In this document: in pieces, positions 51,806 through 63,900 of the stretch
How positions within the stretch are numbered: the stretch's first letter is position 1
Layout of the letters: every line of letters starts with the position of its first letter
Assembly: GCF_014635305.1 (NCBI RefSeq)
Contig: NZ_BMCS01000001.1
Span: 2,852,001 to 2,916,000, forward strand
DNA from: Williamsia phyllosphaerae
Lineage (GTDB): Bacteria > Actinomycetota > Actinomycetes > Mycobacteriales > Mycobacteriaceae
Length of the DNA stretch: 64,000 nt
Reading direction: 5' to 3'
Made by a program: the position numbers and the translations under genes
Notes under the pieces: generated by a model
The model's database searches: none
What the model saw: the letters and a program-made list of their open reading frames with translations, nothing else
What the model was told of the DNA's origin: nothing

Positions 51806-52668
51806 CGGGCACCGTGATCCCGTCGGACATCGACCCGCCACGACTCCTCTCGATCGCCGCGGGACTGCTCGACGACATCACCCCGCGGTTCATCGAGGGG
51901 CTCGGGGCCCCGAGCGCGGTCGACAAAGGCGGCAACGACTTCGCCACCGAACTCGACCTCGAGCTCGAGCGGACGCTGTCCGCCCGGCTGACCGAGGCCA
52001 CCGGGATCGGCGTCCACGGAGAGGAGTTCGGCGGCCCGGACGTCACGAGCGGCACGGTGTGGGTGGTCGATCCCATCGACGGGACGTTCAACTACTCCGC
52101 GGGCCTGCCGCTGGCCGGCATCCTGCTCGCCCTGCTGCACGACGGCCACCCCGTCCTCGGGCTCACGTGGTTGCCGCTGTTCGATCTGCGCTACCAGGCG
52201 TTCGTCGACGGACCGGTCATCTGCAACGGCGAAGCCGTCCCGGCGCTGCGCCCCACCCGCCTGCAGGACTCGGTGATCGCGTTCGGCGCGTTCAACCTCA
52301 ACAGCGGCGGCCGGTTCCCCGGCAACTACCGCGTGGAGATCCTCGGTGAGGTCTCGCGGGAGGTGTCGCGACTGCGACTGCTCGGCAGCACCGGCCTGGA
52401 CATGGCGCTGACCGCGGCCGGAAAGCTCGGCGGCGCCATCTGTTTCGGACACCACGCCTGGGACAACGCGGCCGGCGCCGCCCTCGTCCTCGCGGGCGGG
52501 GGAGTCGTCACCGACCTGGCAGGCGACCCGTGGCACGTCACCTCGTCGTCGATGCTCGCCGGCAGCCCCGGGGTGCACGACGAGCTGGTCACCATCATCG
52601 AACGGGTGGGTGACCCCGCCGACTACCTGCCCGACCGCACGCCCCGAACCCGCGGAGGTGCGTCGTGA
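51802..52668 (+). CDS. impA: Inositol monophosphatase family protein (ImpA-like; possible histidinol phosphatase)
   Basis: A 288-residue magnesium-dependent phosphatase. Metal ligands are visible in GVHGEEFGG near residue 70 and [13 protein letters not shown] near residue 85, and the C-terminal Asp in [12 protein letters not shown] near residue 218. The corresponding M. tuberculosis gene (Rv1604, impA) has the same place between hisA and hisF. Position inside the his operon suggests it may serve as the otherwise unassigned histidinol-phosphate phosphatase; inositol phosphate hydrolysis is the alternative. Confidence 0.9.
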   Translation: MTGTVIPSDIDPPRLLSIAAGLLDDITPRFIEGLGAPSAVDKGGNDFATELDLELERTLSARLTEATGIGVHGEEFGGPDVTSGTVWVVDPIDGTFNYSAGLPLAGILLALLHDGHPVLGLTWLPLFDLRYQAFVDGPVICNGEAVPALRPTRLQDSVIAFGAFNLNSGGRFPGNYRVEILGEVSREVSRLRLLGSTGLDMALTAAGKLGGAICFGHHAWDNAAGAALVLAGGGVVTDLAGDPWHVTSSSMLAGSPGVHDELVTIIERVGDPADYLPDRTPRTRGGAS

Positions 52669-53438
52669 CCGTCGCGGTGCGGGTCATCCCGTGTCTGGAC
52701 GTCGACGCCGGCCGCGTGGTCAAGGGCGTCAACTTCGTCGACCTGCGCGACGCGGGCGACCCGGTCGAGCTGGCCGCGGCCTACGACGCCGCCGGCGCCG
52801 ACGAGTTGACCTTCCTCGACGTGACCGCGTCGAGCACAGGTCGTTCCACGATGCTCGACGTCGTCCGACGCACCGCCGAGCAGGTCTTCATCCCGCTCAC
52901 GGTCGGCGGCGGGGTCCGCACGGTCGCCGACGTCGACATCCTGCTGCGTGCGGGAGCCGACAAGGTCGGGGTCAACACCGCGGCCATCGCCCGCCCCGAG
53001 GTCCTCGGCGAGATGAGCAGGCACTACGGATCGCAGTGCATCGTGCTCTCGGTCGACGCCCGAACCGTGCCCGCCGGCGAGCCCCCGACGCCGTCCGGGT
53101 GGGAGGTCACCACCCACGGCGGTCGCCGTGGCACCGGCATCGACGCCGTCGAGTGGGCGCGCCGCGGACAGGATCTCGGCGTCGGAGAGATCCTCCTGAA
53201 CTCGATGGACGCCGACGGCACGAAGAACGGTTTCGACCTGGCCATGATCACCGCGGTGCGTGCCGCGGTGTCGGTACCGGTCATCGCCAGCGGTGGCGCC
53301 GGTCGCGTCGAGCACTTCACCCCCGCGGTGCGCGCCGGCGCCGACGCGGTGCTCGCCGCGTCGGTCTTCCACTTCGGCGAGCTGCGGATCGAGCAGGTCA
53401 AGACCGCGATGCGGGCCGACGGGTTGATCGTCCGATGA
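52665..53438 (+). CDS. hisF: Imidazole glycerol phosphate synthase, cyclase subunit (HisF)
   Basis: Cyclase that uses HisH-derived ammonia to form imidazole glycerol phosphate and AICAR. The 257-residue (beta/alpha)8 barrel has the catalytic aspartates in [14 protein letters not shown] near residue 11 and [13 protein letters not shown] near residue 183's neighbourhood, and a phosphate site [11 protein letters not shown]. The GTG start overlaps the previous stop and the stop overlaps hisI. Confidence 0.95.
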   Translation: MTVAVRVIPCLDVDAGRVVKGVNFVDLRDAGDPVELAAAYDAAGADELTFLDVTASSTGRSTMLDVVRRTAEQVFIPLTVGGGVRTVADVDILLRAGADKVGVNTAAIARPEVLGEMSRHYGSQCIVLSVDARTVPAGEPPTPSGWEVTTHGGRRGTGIDAVEWARRGQDLGVGEILLNSMDADGTKNGFDLAMITAVRAAVSVPVIASGGAGRVEHFTPAVRAGADAVLAASVFHFGELRIEQVKTAMRADGLIVR

Positions 53439-53794
53439 CCCTCGACCCGAGCATCGCCGACAAGCTCACCCGCACCGAGAACGGTCTGGTCGCGGTCGTG
53501 GTGCAGGAACGCGAGACTTCCGAGGTGCTCATGCTGGCGTGGATGGACGACGAGGCCCTGCACCGCACCCTCACGACCGGACGCGCCACCTACTGGTCGC
53601 GATCGCGCCAGGAGTACTGGGTCAAGGGGGAGACCAGCGGCCACATCCAGGTCGTGCACGACGTACGTCTGGACTGCGACGGCGACGCGCTGCTGCTGAT
53701 CGTCGACCAGACCGGTCCCGCCTGCCACACCGGCACGCACAGCTGCTTCGACTCCTCGCGCGCGCTACCGGTGACGTCGGCGCCGTCGTCGTAG
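53435..53794 (+). CDS. hisI: Phosphoribosyl-AMP cyclohydrolase (HisI)
   Basis: Zinc enzyme opening the adenine ring of phosphoribosyl-AMP. The 119-residue monofunctional protein has [16 protein letters not shown] near residue 34, the [15 protein letters not shown] block and the metal-binding cysteines in [10 protein letters not shown] and [10 protein letters not shown]. HisE and HisG, which act before it, are not in the window, as in mycobacteria where they are elsewhere. It ends the his operon. Confidence 0.95.
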   Translation: MTLDPSIADKLTRTENGLVAVVVQERETSEVLMLAWMDDEALHRTLTTGRATYWSRSRQEYWVKGETSGHIQVVHDVRLDCDGDALLLIVDQTGPACHTGTHSCFDSSRALPVTSAPSS

Positions 53795-53804
53795 GGTCGG
53801 GGCC

Positions 53805-53987
53805 ATGCCACTGATCCAGATCTCGCAGACACCGGGCCTCTCCGACCGGGCCAAACGCGAGACAATCGCCGCGGTGACCGAGGCCTACGCCAAGGCCACC
53901 GGCAAGAATCCCGACTCGGTGTGGGTGACCATCACCGAGGTCCCCCGGTCCCACTGGGGCGTCGGCGGGGAGCCGCTGGGACAATGA
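53805..53987 (+). CDS. 4-oxalocrotonate tautomerase family protein
   Basis: A 60-residue tautomerase subunit. Pro follows the initiator Met ([17 protein letters not shown]), providing the catalytic N-terminal proline, with a later Arg in EVPRSHWG. Length and pattern fit 4-OT/YdcE-like enzymes, which act as small oligomers on unsaturated keto acids; the physiological substrate is unknown. It starts 10 bases after hisI and ends 4 bases before trpE, bridging the his and trp gene groups on one strand. Confidence 0.88.
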   Translation: MPLIQISQTPGLSDRAKRETIAAVTEAYAKATGKNPDSVWVTITEVPRSHWGVGGEPLGQ

Positions 53988-53991
53988 CGAT

Positions 53992-55572
53992 GTGAGTACA
54001 CATCCCGCGACCACGTCGCGCGAGGTCTTCCTCGAGTTGGCGAGAGACCACCGGGTGGTACCGGTGACCCGGAAGGTGTTGGCGGACTCCGAGACACCGC
54101 TGTCGGCGTATCGCAAGTTGGCCGGCGACCGGGACGGCACCTTCCTGCTGGAGTCCGCCGAGAACGGTCGCTCGTGGTCCCGGTGGTCCTTCATCGGCGC
54201 CGGCTCACCCGCCGCGCTGACCGTCGTCGACGGCGAGGCGCACTGGTGGGGCACCGTTCCCGACGGGGCACCCCGTGACGGAGATCCGCTCGCCGCGCTG
54301 GCCGAGTCGCTGACGTTGCTGGCCACCGACCGACTGCCCGACATGCCGCCACTGACCGGCGGCTTCGTCGGCTATCTCGCCTACGACGCGGTCCGCCGAC
54401 TCGAACGCCTGCCCGACACCACCGTCGACGACCTGGCGTTGCCCGAGATGATGATGCTGCTCGCGGCCGACCTCGCCGCGGTCGACCATCACGAGGGGTC
54501 GATAACCCTCATCGCCAACGCCATCAACTGGGACGGCACCGACGACCGCGCCGACGAGGCATACGACGACGCGGTCGCCCGACTCGACCGGATGACCCAG
54601 GCCCTGGCCGCACCCACACCCTCGACGGTGTCGATGTACACCCGCCCCGAGGCGCAGTACACCGCGCAGCGGACCCGCGAGGAGTACGGGACCATCGTCA
54701 CCTCCCTGGTCGGCGAGATCGAGGCCGGCGAGGCGTTCCAGGTGGTGCCCTCGATGCGGTTCGAGATGGCCACCGACGCCGACCCCATCGACGTCTACCG
54801 GGTGCTGCGGGCGTCGAACCCCAGCCCGTACATGTACCTCCTGCGCGTTCCCGGTCTCGGCGACGAGAACGGGGGCCGCGACCCGTTCACCATCGTCGGT
54901 TCCAGCCCCGAGGCGCTTGTGACCGTCGCCGACGGCGTGGCCACCACCCACCCCATCGCGGGAACGCGGTGGCGCGGCGCCACCGACGAGGAGGACCAAC
55001 TCCTCGCCAAGGACCTGCTCGCCGACGAGAAGGAGAACGCCGAGCACCTGATGCTCGTCGATCTCGGGCGCAACGACCTCGGTCGGGTGTGCGAGCCGGG
55101 CACCGTGTCGGTGCACGACTACCGCCACATCGAGCGCTACAGCCACGTGATGCACCTGGTGTCCACGGTGACCGGACACCTTCGCGACGACGCGACCGCG
55201 CTCGACGCCGTCTCCGCCTGCTTTCCCGCCGGGACGCTGACCGGGGCCCCAAAGGTCCGGGCGATGGAGCTCATCGACGAACACGAACTGACCCGCCGCG
55301 GTCTGTACGGCGGCATCGTCGGATACCTCGACTTCGCGGGCGACGCCGACACCGCGATCGCCATCCGCACCGCGGTGATGGCCGGCGGACGCGCCTACGT
55401 GCAGGCCGGCGGCGGAGTCGTCGCCGACAGCGTTCCCGACTACGAGTACAACGAGGCCCGCAACAAGGCGGGCACCGTGCTCGCCGCGGTGGCCGCCGCG
55501 GAGACCATGACCCGTGTGACCCCCGCCGGTGCGCCGGCACCCGATCCGAAGGACCACGACCGCACCCCATGA
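53992..55572 (+). CDS. trpE: Anthranilate synthase component I (TrpE)
   Basis: Converts chorismate to anthranilate with ammonia from a TrpG-type subunit not found in the window. The 526-residue protein has the tryptophan feedback motif FLLESAENG near residue 48 and the chorismate site with [41 protein letters not shown] and [15 protein letters not shown]. The GTG at 53992 is 4 bases after the tautomerase stop; GACAAT six bases upstream could be a -10 for a leaderless transcript. The stop overlaps the next gene (ATGA). Confidence 0.95.
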   Translation: MSTHPATTSREVFLELARDHRVVPVTRKVLADSETPLSAYRKLAGDRDGTFLLESAENGRSWSRWSFIGAGSPAALTVVDGEAHWWGTVPDGAPRDGDPLAALAESLTLLATDRLPDMPPLTGGFVGYLAYDAVRRLERLPDTTVDDLALPEMMMLLAADLAAVDHHEGSITLIANAINWDGTDDRADEAYDDAVARLDRMTQALAAPTPSTVSMYTRPEAQYTAQRTREEYGTIVTSLVGEIEAGEAFQVVPSMRFEMATDADPIDVYRVLRASNPSPYMYLLRVPGLGDENGGRDPFTIVGSSPEALVTVADGVATTHPIAGTRWRGATDEEDQLLAKDLLADEKENAEHLMLVDLGRNDLGRVCEPGTVSVHDYRHIERYSHVMHLVSTVTGHLRDDATALDAVSACFPAGTLTGAPKVRAMELIDEHELTRRGLYGGIVGYLDFAGDADTAIAIRTAVMAGGRAYVQAGGGVVADSVPDYEYNEARNKAGTVLAAVAAAETMTRVTPAGAPAPDPKDHDRTP

Positions 55573-56369
55573 GCACACCCGCCGGCGCCCCCGCGCCCAC
55601 CGCCGCCGACGTCGCCCACCGCCGCCGATCGCTCACCATCGCGTCGGTACTGCTGGCGGTGGCCGCCGCGGCGCTGTGGGGGAGCTCGCGACTGTCCTGG
55701 GCGAGCCTGGTCGCCGCCGACGGGATCGGCGTCCCCCGGGACTTCACCGTCCGCGGTTCCGACTGGAGCAGTTACCTGACCCCGCTGGCCATCGTCCTCC
55801 TCGCGGCCATCGCCGCGGCGGTGTCGTTGCGGGGATGGGGCCTGCGCATCCTGGCGGTGATCGTCGCGCTGATCGGGGTCGCGAGCGTCGCTCCGGCCAT
55901 CTCGCTGCTCACCGGCGACAGCGGCGGCACCTACGCCGCGAAGTCCATCGACCTGCCCGGTCGCTATCAGGTGACCTCGATCGAGACCCACCCCCTGGCC
56001 GCTGTCCTCGTCTTCGTCTCCGGACTGTTCGCGGTCGCGGCGGCGGTGGTCATCATGCGCGCCGCCCGCGGCGCGGTCGGCCTGTCGTCGAAGTACAAGT
56101 CGCCCGCGGCACGTCGCGCCGACCTCGAGGAACAGATCTTCGCCGACCGGTGCTCGACCACCGGCTCCACCGACACCAAGTCGGATCCCGGACCGGAACG
56201 CGGCGCCGACGCGCCGGAGTCGACCGAGGGCGACGGTGGGGGACTGAACGAACGGATGCTGTGGGATGCGCTCGACAACGGCGCCGATCCGACCGCGTCG
56301 ACGTCGGACGAGACGGATCCGCGGCACCGTCCCGATGCGGCGGGCGGAGCCGATGACGGCCCTCGCTGA
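55569..56369 (+). CDS. Trp-associated membrane protein (TIGR02234 type)
   Basis: A 266-residue protein with four hydrophobic segments (about residues 21-40, 66-86, 90-112 and 135-155) and a long acidic cytoplasmic tail from about residue 165 containing a conserved-looking [17 protein letters not shown] segment. It corresponds to Rv1610, always found between trpE and trpC in this group, hence the family name. Whether it transports tryptophan or precursors is unknown. The ATG overlaps the trpE stop. Confidence 0.85.
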   Translation: MSTPAGAPAPTAADVAHRRRSLTIASVLLAVAAAALWGSSRLSWASLVAADGIGVPRDFTVRGSDWSSYLTPLAIVLLAAIAAAVSLRGWGLRILAVIVALIGVASVAPAISLLTGDSGGTYAAKSIDLPGRYQVTSIETHPLAAVLVFVSGLFAVAAAVVIMRAARGAVGLSSKYKSPAARRADLEEQIFADRCSTTGSTDTKSDPGPERGADAPESTEGDGGGLNERMLWDALDNGADPTASTSDETDPRHRPDAAGGADDGPR

Positions 56370-56417
56370 GTGCGCGGTGGCACCGACCCCGATCGAGGCT
56401 CGTACGCCTGAGCGGGC

Positions 56418-56423
56418 TACTCT
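56418..56423 (+). promoter_or_regulatory. Candidate -10 (TACTCT) upstream of trpC
   Basis: TACTCT lies in the 153-base gap before trpC and would give an about 95-base leader. No Trp-codon-rich leader peptide, T-box-like specifier structure or terminator/antiterminator pair was recognised. A second promoter for trpCBA-lgt is plausible. Confidence 0.4.
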
Positions 56424-56522
56424 TCGTCGCATACCAAATCAGTCGGCATGCCGGCGATCGAATCGGGTCGATGCGACGACGGCGGTTCGACCCGGACACC
56501 GCCGGAAGGGGACCGCGCAGAC

Positions 56523-57341
56523 ATGAACACCCCGACAGTCCTCGACTCGATCATCGATGGTGTGAAAGCCGATGTGGCCGCCCGTGAGGCGGTTCTCGAC
56601 TTCGCCGCCGTCAAGGCCGCCGCCGCCGCCGCCGCCGCGCCCATCGACGCCAACGCCGCCCTGCGCGAGACCGGTATCGGCGTCATCGCGGAGGTCAAGC
56701 GCGCGAGCCCGTCCCGTGGAGCCCTGGCCAGCATCGCCGACCCCGCCGCGCTGGCCAAGGCCTACGAGAGCGGCGGTGCGCGCATGATCAGCGTGCTGAC
56801 CGAGCAGCGCCGCTTCGGAGGTTCGCTCGACGACCTGGACGCGGTACGCGCGGCTGTCGACATCCCTGTTCTCCGTAAGGATTTCATCGTCGGTCCGTAC
56901 CAGATCCACGAGGCCCGTGCGCACGGCGCCGACGTGATCCTGCTGATCGTCGCGGCCCTGGAACAGAACGTGCTGGCGTCCCTGCTCGACCGCACGGAGT
57001 CACTCGGCATGACCGCGCTCGTCGAGGTCCACACCGAGGAGGAGGCGGACCGCGCGCTGCAGGCGGGCGCCCGTGTCGTCGGCGTCAACGCGCGCAACCT
57101 CAAGACCCTCGAGGTCGACACCGACACGTTCGCCCGGATCGCCCCGGGACTGCCGACCGAGACCATCCGGATCGCCGAATCCGGTGTCCGCGGCACCGCC
57201 GACCTGCTCGCGTACGCGGGTGCCGGGGCGGATGCGGTGCTCGTCGGTGAGGGCTTGGTCACCAGCGGTGACCCGCGCGCCGCGGTGCGTGAACTGGTCA
57301 CCGCGGGTACGCACCCGTCGTGCCCCAAGCCGGTTCGCTGA
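56523..57341 (+). CDS. trpC: Indole-3-glycerol phosphate synthase (TrpC)
   Basis: Closes CdRP to indole glycerol phosphate. The 272-residue barrel has [11 protein letters not shown] near residue 55 (catalytic Lys), [13 protein letters not shown] near residue 117, [18 protein letters not shown] and [10 protein letters not shown]. Near the N-terminus seven consecutive GCC codons and a GCG (56616-56639) encode eight alanines in a helix, a repeat that could slip without losing frame in steps of three. The ATG at 56523 was preferred over in-frame upstream codons, which encode no conserved sequence. trpD is not in the window. Confidence 0.95.
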   Translation: MNTPTVLDSIIDGVKADVAAREAVLDFAAVKAAAAAAAAPIDANAALRETGIGVIAEVKRASPSRGALASIADPAALAKAYESGGARMISVLTEQRRFGGSLDDLDAVRAAVDIPVLRKDFIVGPYQIHEARAHGADVILLIVAALEQNVLASLLDRTESLGMTALVEVHTEEEADRALQAGARVVGVNARNLKTLEVDTDTFARIAPGLPTETIRIAESGVRGTADLLAYAGAGADAVLVGEGLVTSGDPRAAVRELVTAGTHPSCPKPVR

Positions 57342-57384
57342 CGGCGGTTTCGATATCGGGGCCCGAGCAGGGCACCATGGGAGC

Positions 57385-58700
<1,316 letters not shown>

Positions 58701-58701
<1 letters not shown>

Positions 58702-59513
58702 TGAACCCCGCACCCACCTCCGCCTCGCGTCTGGCCCCGGTCTTCGCCGACGCCCGTGCGGAGAACCGCAGCACGCTCATCGGTTACCTGCCGGTCGGCT
58801 TCCCCGACCTGGACACCTCGCTCTCGCTGCTGCGTGACCTGGTCAGCGCAGGCTGCGACATCGTCGAACTCGGTATCGCCTACTCCGATCCGGTCATGGA
58901 CGGCCCGACGATCCAGAACGCCGCCGACGTGGCGCTGCGTTCCGGCGTCCGCGTCTCCGACGTGTTCACCGCGTGCCAGACCGTTGCCGACGCCGGTGCC
59001 GCACCGGTGGTGATGACCTACTGGAACCCGGTGCTGCGCTACGGCGTCGACGCGTTCTCCCGGGACCTCGCCGCCTCGGGTGGCCTCGGTCTGATCACCC
59101 CGAACCTGATCCCGGAGGAGGCCGACGAGTGGATCGGCGCCGCCGAATCACACGACCTCGACCGGATCTTCCTCGTCGCCCCGTCCTCGTCCGAGGAGCG
59201 TCTGGCGATGACCGCGCAGGCGAGCCGCGGGTTCGTCTACGCCGCATCGACGATGGGCGTCACCGGTGCCCGTGACGCCGTCTCGAATGCCGCGCCCGAA
59301 CTGTGCTCCCGTGTGCGCACGCACTCCGACATCCCCATCGGCGTCGGCCTGGGTGTACGCAGCCGGGAACAGGCCGCGGAGATCGCTGCGTACGCCGACG
59401 GTGTCATCGTCGGATCGGCTCTGGTCACCGCGGTCAACGAGGGCGGCAACGCCCTGACGACGCTGGTGGCCGAGCTGGCCGAGGGTGTCCGTTCGGCTAC
59501 TGTGGCACGGTGA
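58701..59513 (+). CDS. trpA: Tryptophan synthase alpha chain (TrpA)
   Basis: Cleaves indole glycerol phosphate and channels indole to TrpB. The 270-residue barrel has the catalytic Glu and Asp in VELGIAYSDPVMDGPTIQ near residue 55, MTYWNPVLRYG near residue 108, and the phosphate-binding GVGLGVRSREQA and VIVGSALV near residues 213-240. Coupled to trpB upstream and overlapping lgt by 4 bases. Confidence 0.96.
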
Positions 59514-60739
59514 CCGACCCGACCGTCCTGGCCTACATCCCGAGTCCCTCACAAGGCGTCTGGTACCTCGGTTCCTTCCCGCTCCGCGCCTACGCGCTGT
59601 GCATCATCGCGGGCATCATCGTCGCGGTCGTGTGGGGCAATCGCCGCTGGCAGGCCCGTGGCGGTCGCGACGGCGAGGTCCTCGACATCGCGATCTGGGC
59701 GGTCCCGTTCGGCCTGGTCGGCGGCCGGCTCTATCACCTCGCCACCGACTGGCGAACCTACTTCGGCGACGGTCCCAAGGCGCCGATCGACGCGCTCAAG
59801 ATCTGGGACGGTGGCCTCGGGATCTGGGGTGCCGTCGCGTTCGGCGCGGTCGGAGCCTGGATCGGCGCCCGCCGCGCGGGGATCAGACTCCCGGCGTGGG
59901 GCGACGCCATCGGACCGCCGATCCTGTTGGCGCAGGCCATCGGTCGGCTCGGCAACTACTTCAACCAGGAGCTCTACGGAGCGCACACCGACCTGCCCTG
60001 GGGTCTGCAGATCTTCGAGCGAGTGGACGACAACGGCAACGTCGGGCCGGGCCTGATCGACGGCAAGTCCACCGGCACCGTCGTCGACGTCGTGCAGCCG
60101 ACGTTCCTGTACGAACTGCTCTGGAACGTCCTCGTCGTCATCGTGCTCGTGGTCATCGACCGTCGCTTCCGGATCGGCCACGGACGGCTGTTCGCCGGAT
60201 ACGTCGCGGGCTACTGCCTCGGCCGGTTCTGGATCGAGTTGCTGCGCGAGGATGCGGCCACCCACATCTTCGGGGTCCGCATCAACGTCTTCACCGCGGC
60301 CATCGTGTTCCTGTGCGCCGTCGCCTACATCGTGCTGGCGCGCAAGGGGCGCGAGTCGGAGACCGAGATCTACCGTGACGGCCGGGCCCCGGTGGCCGAC
60401 GAGGCCGATCTCATCGACAGGGACGACAACGACGACACCGTCGCCCAGGCCGGTCCCGCCGACACGGCCGACAACGCAGACGACGACGACACCGTCGCAG
60501 AGGGCGATCCGCCGGCGGTCGTGAGCGAGCCCGACACCGGCACCGACGACGACCCCGAAGACGCATCGTCGGCCGACGAGGACGCGGCGCCCACCGACAC
60601 CGCGGTGTCCATCACGAAGGACACCCCGACCGACACCGCGAGCCCCGACGTGCAGACGACGACGAGCACCGACGCGCCGACCGCGCCCAAAGAGCCGACC
60701 GCGGCGAGCACCGACGAGGAACCGCGCCCCACGCCGTAG
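59510..60739 (+). CDS. lgt: Prolipoprotein diacylglyceryl transferase (Lgt) with acidic tail
   Basis: Integral membrane enzyme attaching diacylglycerol to the lipobox Cys of prolipoproteins, the step before LspA. The 409-residue protein has the catalytic core of about seven helices with WDGGLGIWGAVAF near residue 96 and the Lgt signature GRLGNYFNQELYGA near residue 146. Residues about 295-409 form a long disordered extension rich in Asp, Thr, Ala and Pro, reminiscent of the long tails of mycobacterial Lgt. The GTG overlaps the trpA stop, placing lgt at the end of the trp operon as in M. tuberculosis. Confidence 0.95.
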   Translation: MTDPTVLAYIPSPSQGVWYLGSFPLRAYALCIIAGIIVAVVWGNRRWQARGGRDGEVLDIAIWAVPFGLVGGRLYHLATDWRTYFGDGPKAPIDALKIWDGGLGIWGAVAFGAVGAWIGARRAGIRLPAWGDAIGPPILLAQAIGRLGNYFNQELYGAHTDLPWGLQIFERVDDNGNVGPGLIDGKSTGTVVDVVQPTFLYELLWNVLVVIVLVVIDRRFRIGHGRLFAGYVAGYCLGRFWIELLREDAATHIFGVRINVFTAAIVFLCAVAYIVLARKGRESETEIYRDGRAPVADEADLIDRDDNDDTVAQAGPADTADNADDDDTVAEGDPPAVVSEPDTGTDDDPEDASSADEDAAPTDTAVSITKDTPTDTASPDVQTTTSTDAPTAPKEPTAASTDEEPRPTP

Positions 60740-60789
60740 CGCCCGTAGGCGACGGTTCGCACACCCCGCCCACCCCGTATGGGCGGTGT

Positions 60790-60795
60790 TAACAT
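60790..60795 (+). promoter_or_regulatory. Candidate -10 (TAACAT) for gltB
   Basis: TAACAT lies 115 bases upstream of the gltB GTG in a 171-base gap, giving a leader of about 105 bases with a small GGCCC/GGGCC hairpin near 60875 and a GGAGG ribosome site at 60900-60904, 6 bases before the GTG. No glutamine-riboswitch-like sequence was recognised. Confidence 0.45.
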
Positions 60796-60910
60796 CGGGC
60801 TTCGCGCAGCGTGAGTCGGCGTTGCCACGTCTTACCCCACGGGCCAGTGCTGTCCTGAGGACCCTGCCTGGTTCGGCCCCGTCGCGGGCCGGAGATCGTG
60901 GAGGTTTCCC

Positions 60911-63900
60911 GTGTTGTTCTCAGCGCTGCCCGACGCCCAGGGGTTGTACGACCCCGACGCCGAATCCGATTCGTGTGGCGTCGCCATGGTCTGCGACATC
61001 CACGGTCGGCGATCCCACGGCGTGGTCGCCGACGGACTGCTCGCCCTGGAGAACCTCGATCATCGTGGTGCGGCGGGCGCCGAGGTCACCAGTGGTGACG
61101 GTGCGGGCATCCTGATCCAACTCCCGGACGAGTTGCTGCGCGCGGTCACCGACTTCGACCTGCCGGAACCGGCCGACGACGGCGCCCACACCTACGCCGC
61201 TGGCATCTGCTTCCTCCCGGTCGACGAGACCGCCCGCAAGGCGGCCTGCGCCCGGATCGCCGCCATCGCCGACGAGGAGGGGGTCACCGTCCTCGGGTGG
61301 CGGGTACTGCCGGTCGATCCCGACCTCGCCGACGTGGGGGCCACCGCCCGCGGATGCATGCCGGTCATTTGGCAGCTCTTCGTGACGGCCACCGACACCG
61401 ACGGCCGGCCGGTGTCCGGCATCGGTCTCGACCGCGCGGTCTACCCGCTGCGCAAACGGGCCGAGCAGCTGACCGAGGAGATCGCCGGGGACGGCAGCGG
61501 CATCTACATCGCTTCGCTGTCCGCACGCACCATCACCTACAAGGGCATGCTGACCACCTCGCAGCTGCCCGCGTTCTACCCCGACCTGCGCGACGGACGG
61601 TGCCAGAGCGCGATCGCCATCGTGCACTCCCGCTTCTCCACCAACACCTTCCCCTCGTGGCCGCTCGCGCATCCGTTCCGGTTCATCGCCCACAACGGCG
61701 AGATCAACACCGTGCGCGGCAACCGCAACCGCATGCGGGCCCGCGAGGCAATGCTCGCCAGTGACCTCATCCCGGGTGATCTGCGCAGGCTGTTCCCGAT
61801 CTGCACCCCGGAGGCGTCGGACTCGGCGTCGCTCGACGAGGTCCTCGAGTTGCTGCACCTCGGGGGCCGCAGCGTCCCGCACAGCGTGATGATGATGGTC
61901 CCCGAGGCGTGGGAGAACGTCGCGGACATGGACCCGGACCGTCGTGCGTTCTGTCAGTTCCACGGCTCGCTGATGGAGGCCTGGGACGGCCCCGCCTGCG
62001 TCACCTTCACCGACGGCACCGTGGTCGGGGCGGTGCTCGACCGCAACGGTCTGCGTCCGGGCCGCTGGTGGCGCACCACCGGTGGCCGGGTGATCCTCGC
62101 GTCGGAGGCCGGTGTGTTGGAGATCCCCACCGAACAGGTGGTGTCCAAGGGACGCCTGGAGCCGGGGAAGATGTTCCTCGTCGACACCGCGGCCGGACGC
62201 ATCGTGGGCGACGATGAGGTCAAGGCCGACCTCATCGGCGCGCAGCCGTACGCCGAGTGGTTGCACGCCGGGCTGCTCGAGATCGCTACGCTGCCCGACC
62301 GCCCACGGTTCGTCCCGACCCACGAGTCGGTGGTGCGCAGGCAGGTGTCGTTCGGGTACACCGAGGAAGATCTCCGGATCCTGCTGACGCCGATGGCCGC
62401 GGGCGGGACCGAGCCGCTCGGGTCGATGGGCACCGACACCCCGGTCGCGGTGCTGTCCCGACGCTCGCGGCTGCTCTACGACTACTTCGTCGAACTGTTC
62501 GCGCAGGTCACGAACCCGCCGCTGGACGCGATCCGTGAGGAGATCGTGACGTCGATGGCCCGCGTCATGGGTCCCGAGCACAACCTTCTCGAGCCCGGCG
62601 CGGCGTCGTGTCGCCAGATCGTGCTGCCGTGGCCCGTGCTCGACAACGACGAACTCGCCAAGATCGTCCACATCAACGACGACGGCAACCACCGCGGGTT
62701 GGCGGCCAAGGTCCTGCGCGCGCACTTCGACGTCACCGGCGGCGGGGAGGCGCTGGCGCACGCCCTCGAGGACCTGCGTGTCCGTGCGAGCGCGGCGATC
62801 GCCGACGGCCACGCCACCCTGGTGATCAGCGACCGCGAGTCCGATCCCGACCACGCCCCGATACCGTCGCTGCTGGCGGTGTCGGCCGTCCACCACCACC
62901 TGGTGCGCACCAGGCAGCGCACTCAGGTGGCGCTGGTGGTCGAGACCGGCGACGCCAGGGAGGTCCACCACCTCGCGCTGCTCATCGGTTTCGGGGCGGC
63001 CGCGGTCAACCCCTATCTGGCGTTCGAGTCCATCGAGGACCTCATCCGGGAGGGCGAGCTCACCGGCGTGCCCGCCACCGCGGCCGTGCGCAACTATCTC
63101 CAGGCGCTCGGCAAGGGCGTGCTCAAGGTGATGAGCAAGATGGGGATCTCGACGGTCAGCTCCTACACCGGCGCACAGTGTTTCGAGGCGGTGGGCCTGT
63201 CGCGGTCCCTGGTCGACGAGTACTTCACCCGGACCGTGTCGCGGATCGAGGGCGTCGGACTCGACGAACTCGCCGAGGAGGTCGCGATCCGGCACCGCCG
63301 CGCGTTCCCGGACAACCCCACCGAGCAGGTCCACCGACGGCTCGAGGTCGGCGGCGAATACCAGTACCGACGCGAGGGTGAGCTGCACCTGTTCACCCCC
63401 GAGACGGTCTTCCTGCTGCAGCACGCCACCATCAGCGGCAAGGAGGAGGTCTACCGCCGCTACAGCGACGAGGTCAATCGGCTCTCCGCCGAGGGCGGGA
63501 CACTGCGCGGACTCTTCGGCTTCACGACCGGGGAGCGGGAGCCGGTGCCACTGCACGAGGTCGAGTCGGTCGAGTCGATCATGACCCGATTCAACACCGG
63601 GGCGATGAGCTACGGCTCGATCTCCGCCGAGGCGCACGAGACGATCGCGATCGCGATGAACAGCATCGGTGGCCGCTCGAACTCCGGTGAGGGTGGCGAG
63701 GACACCGATCGCCTCTACGACCCACGACGGCGCAGCGCGGTCAAGCAGGTCGCGTCGGGCCGGTTCGGCGTCACCAGCGACTACCTCACCAACGCCACCG
63801 ACATCCAGATCAAGATGGCGCAGGGCGCGAAACCCGGTGAGGGTGGCCAGCTCCCGGCGTACAAGGTGTACCCGTGGATCGCCAAGACCCGGCACTCGAC

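Noticed and set aside
56370..56522. Tryptophan attenuator or T-box ahead of trpC
   Set aside because: No short reading frame with Trp codons and no terminator/antiterminator pair; only 4 bases precede trpE, leaving no room there either.
60740..60910. Glutamine riboswitch in the gltB leader
   Set aside because: Only a small GC hairpin is visible; the conserved riboswitch core was not recognised.
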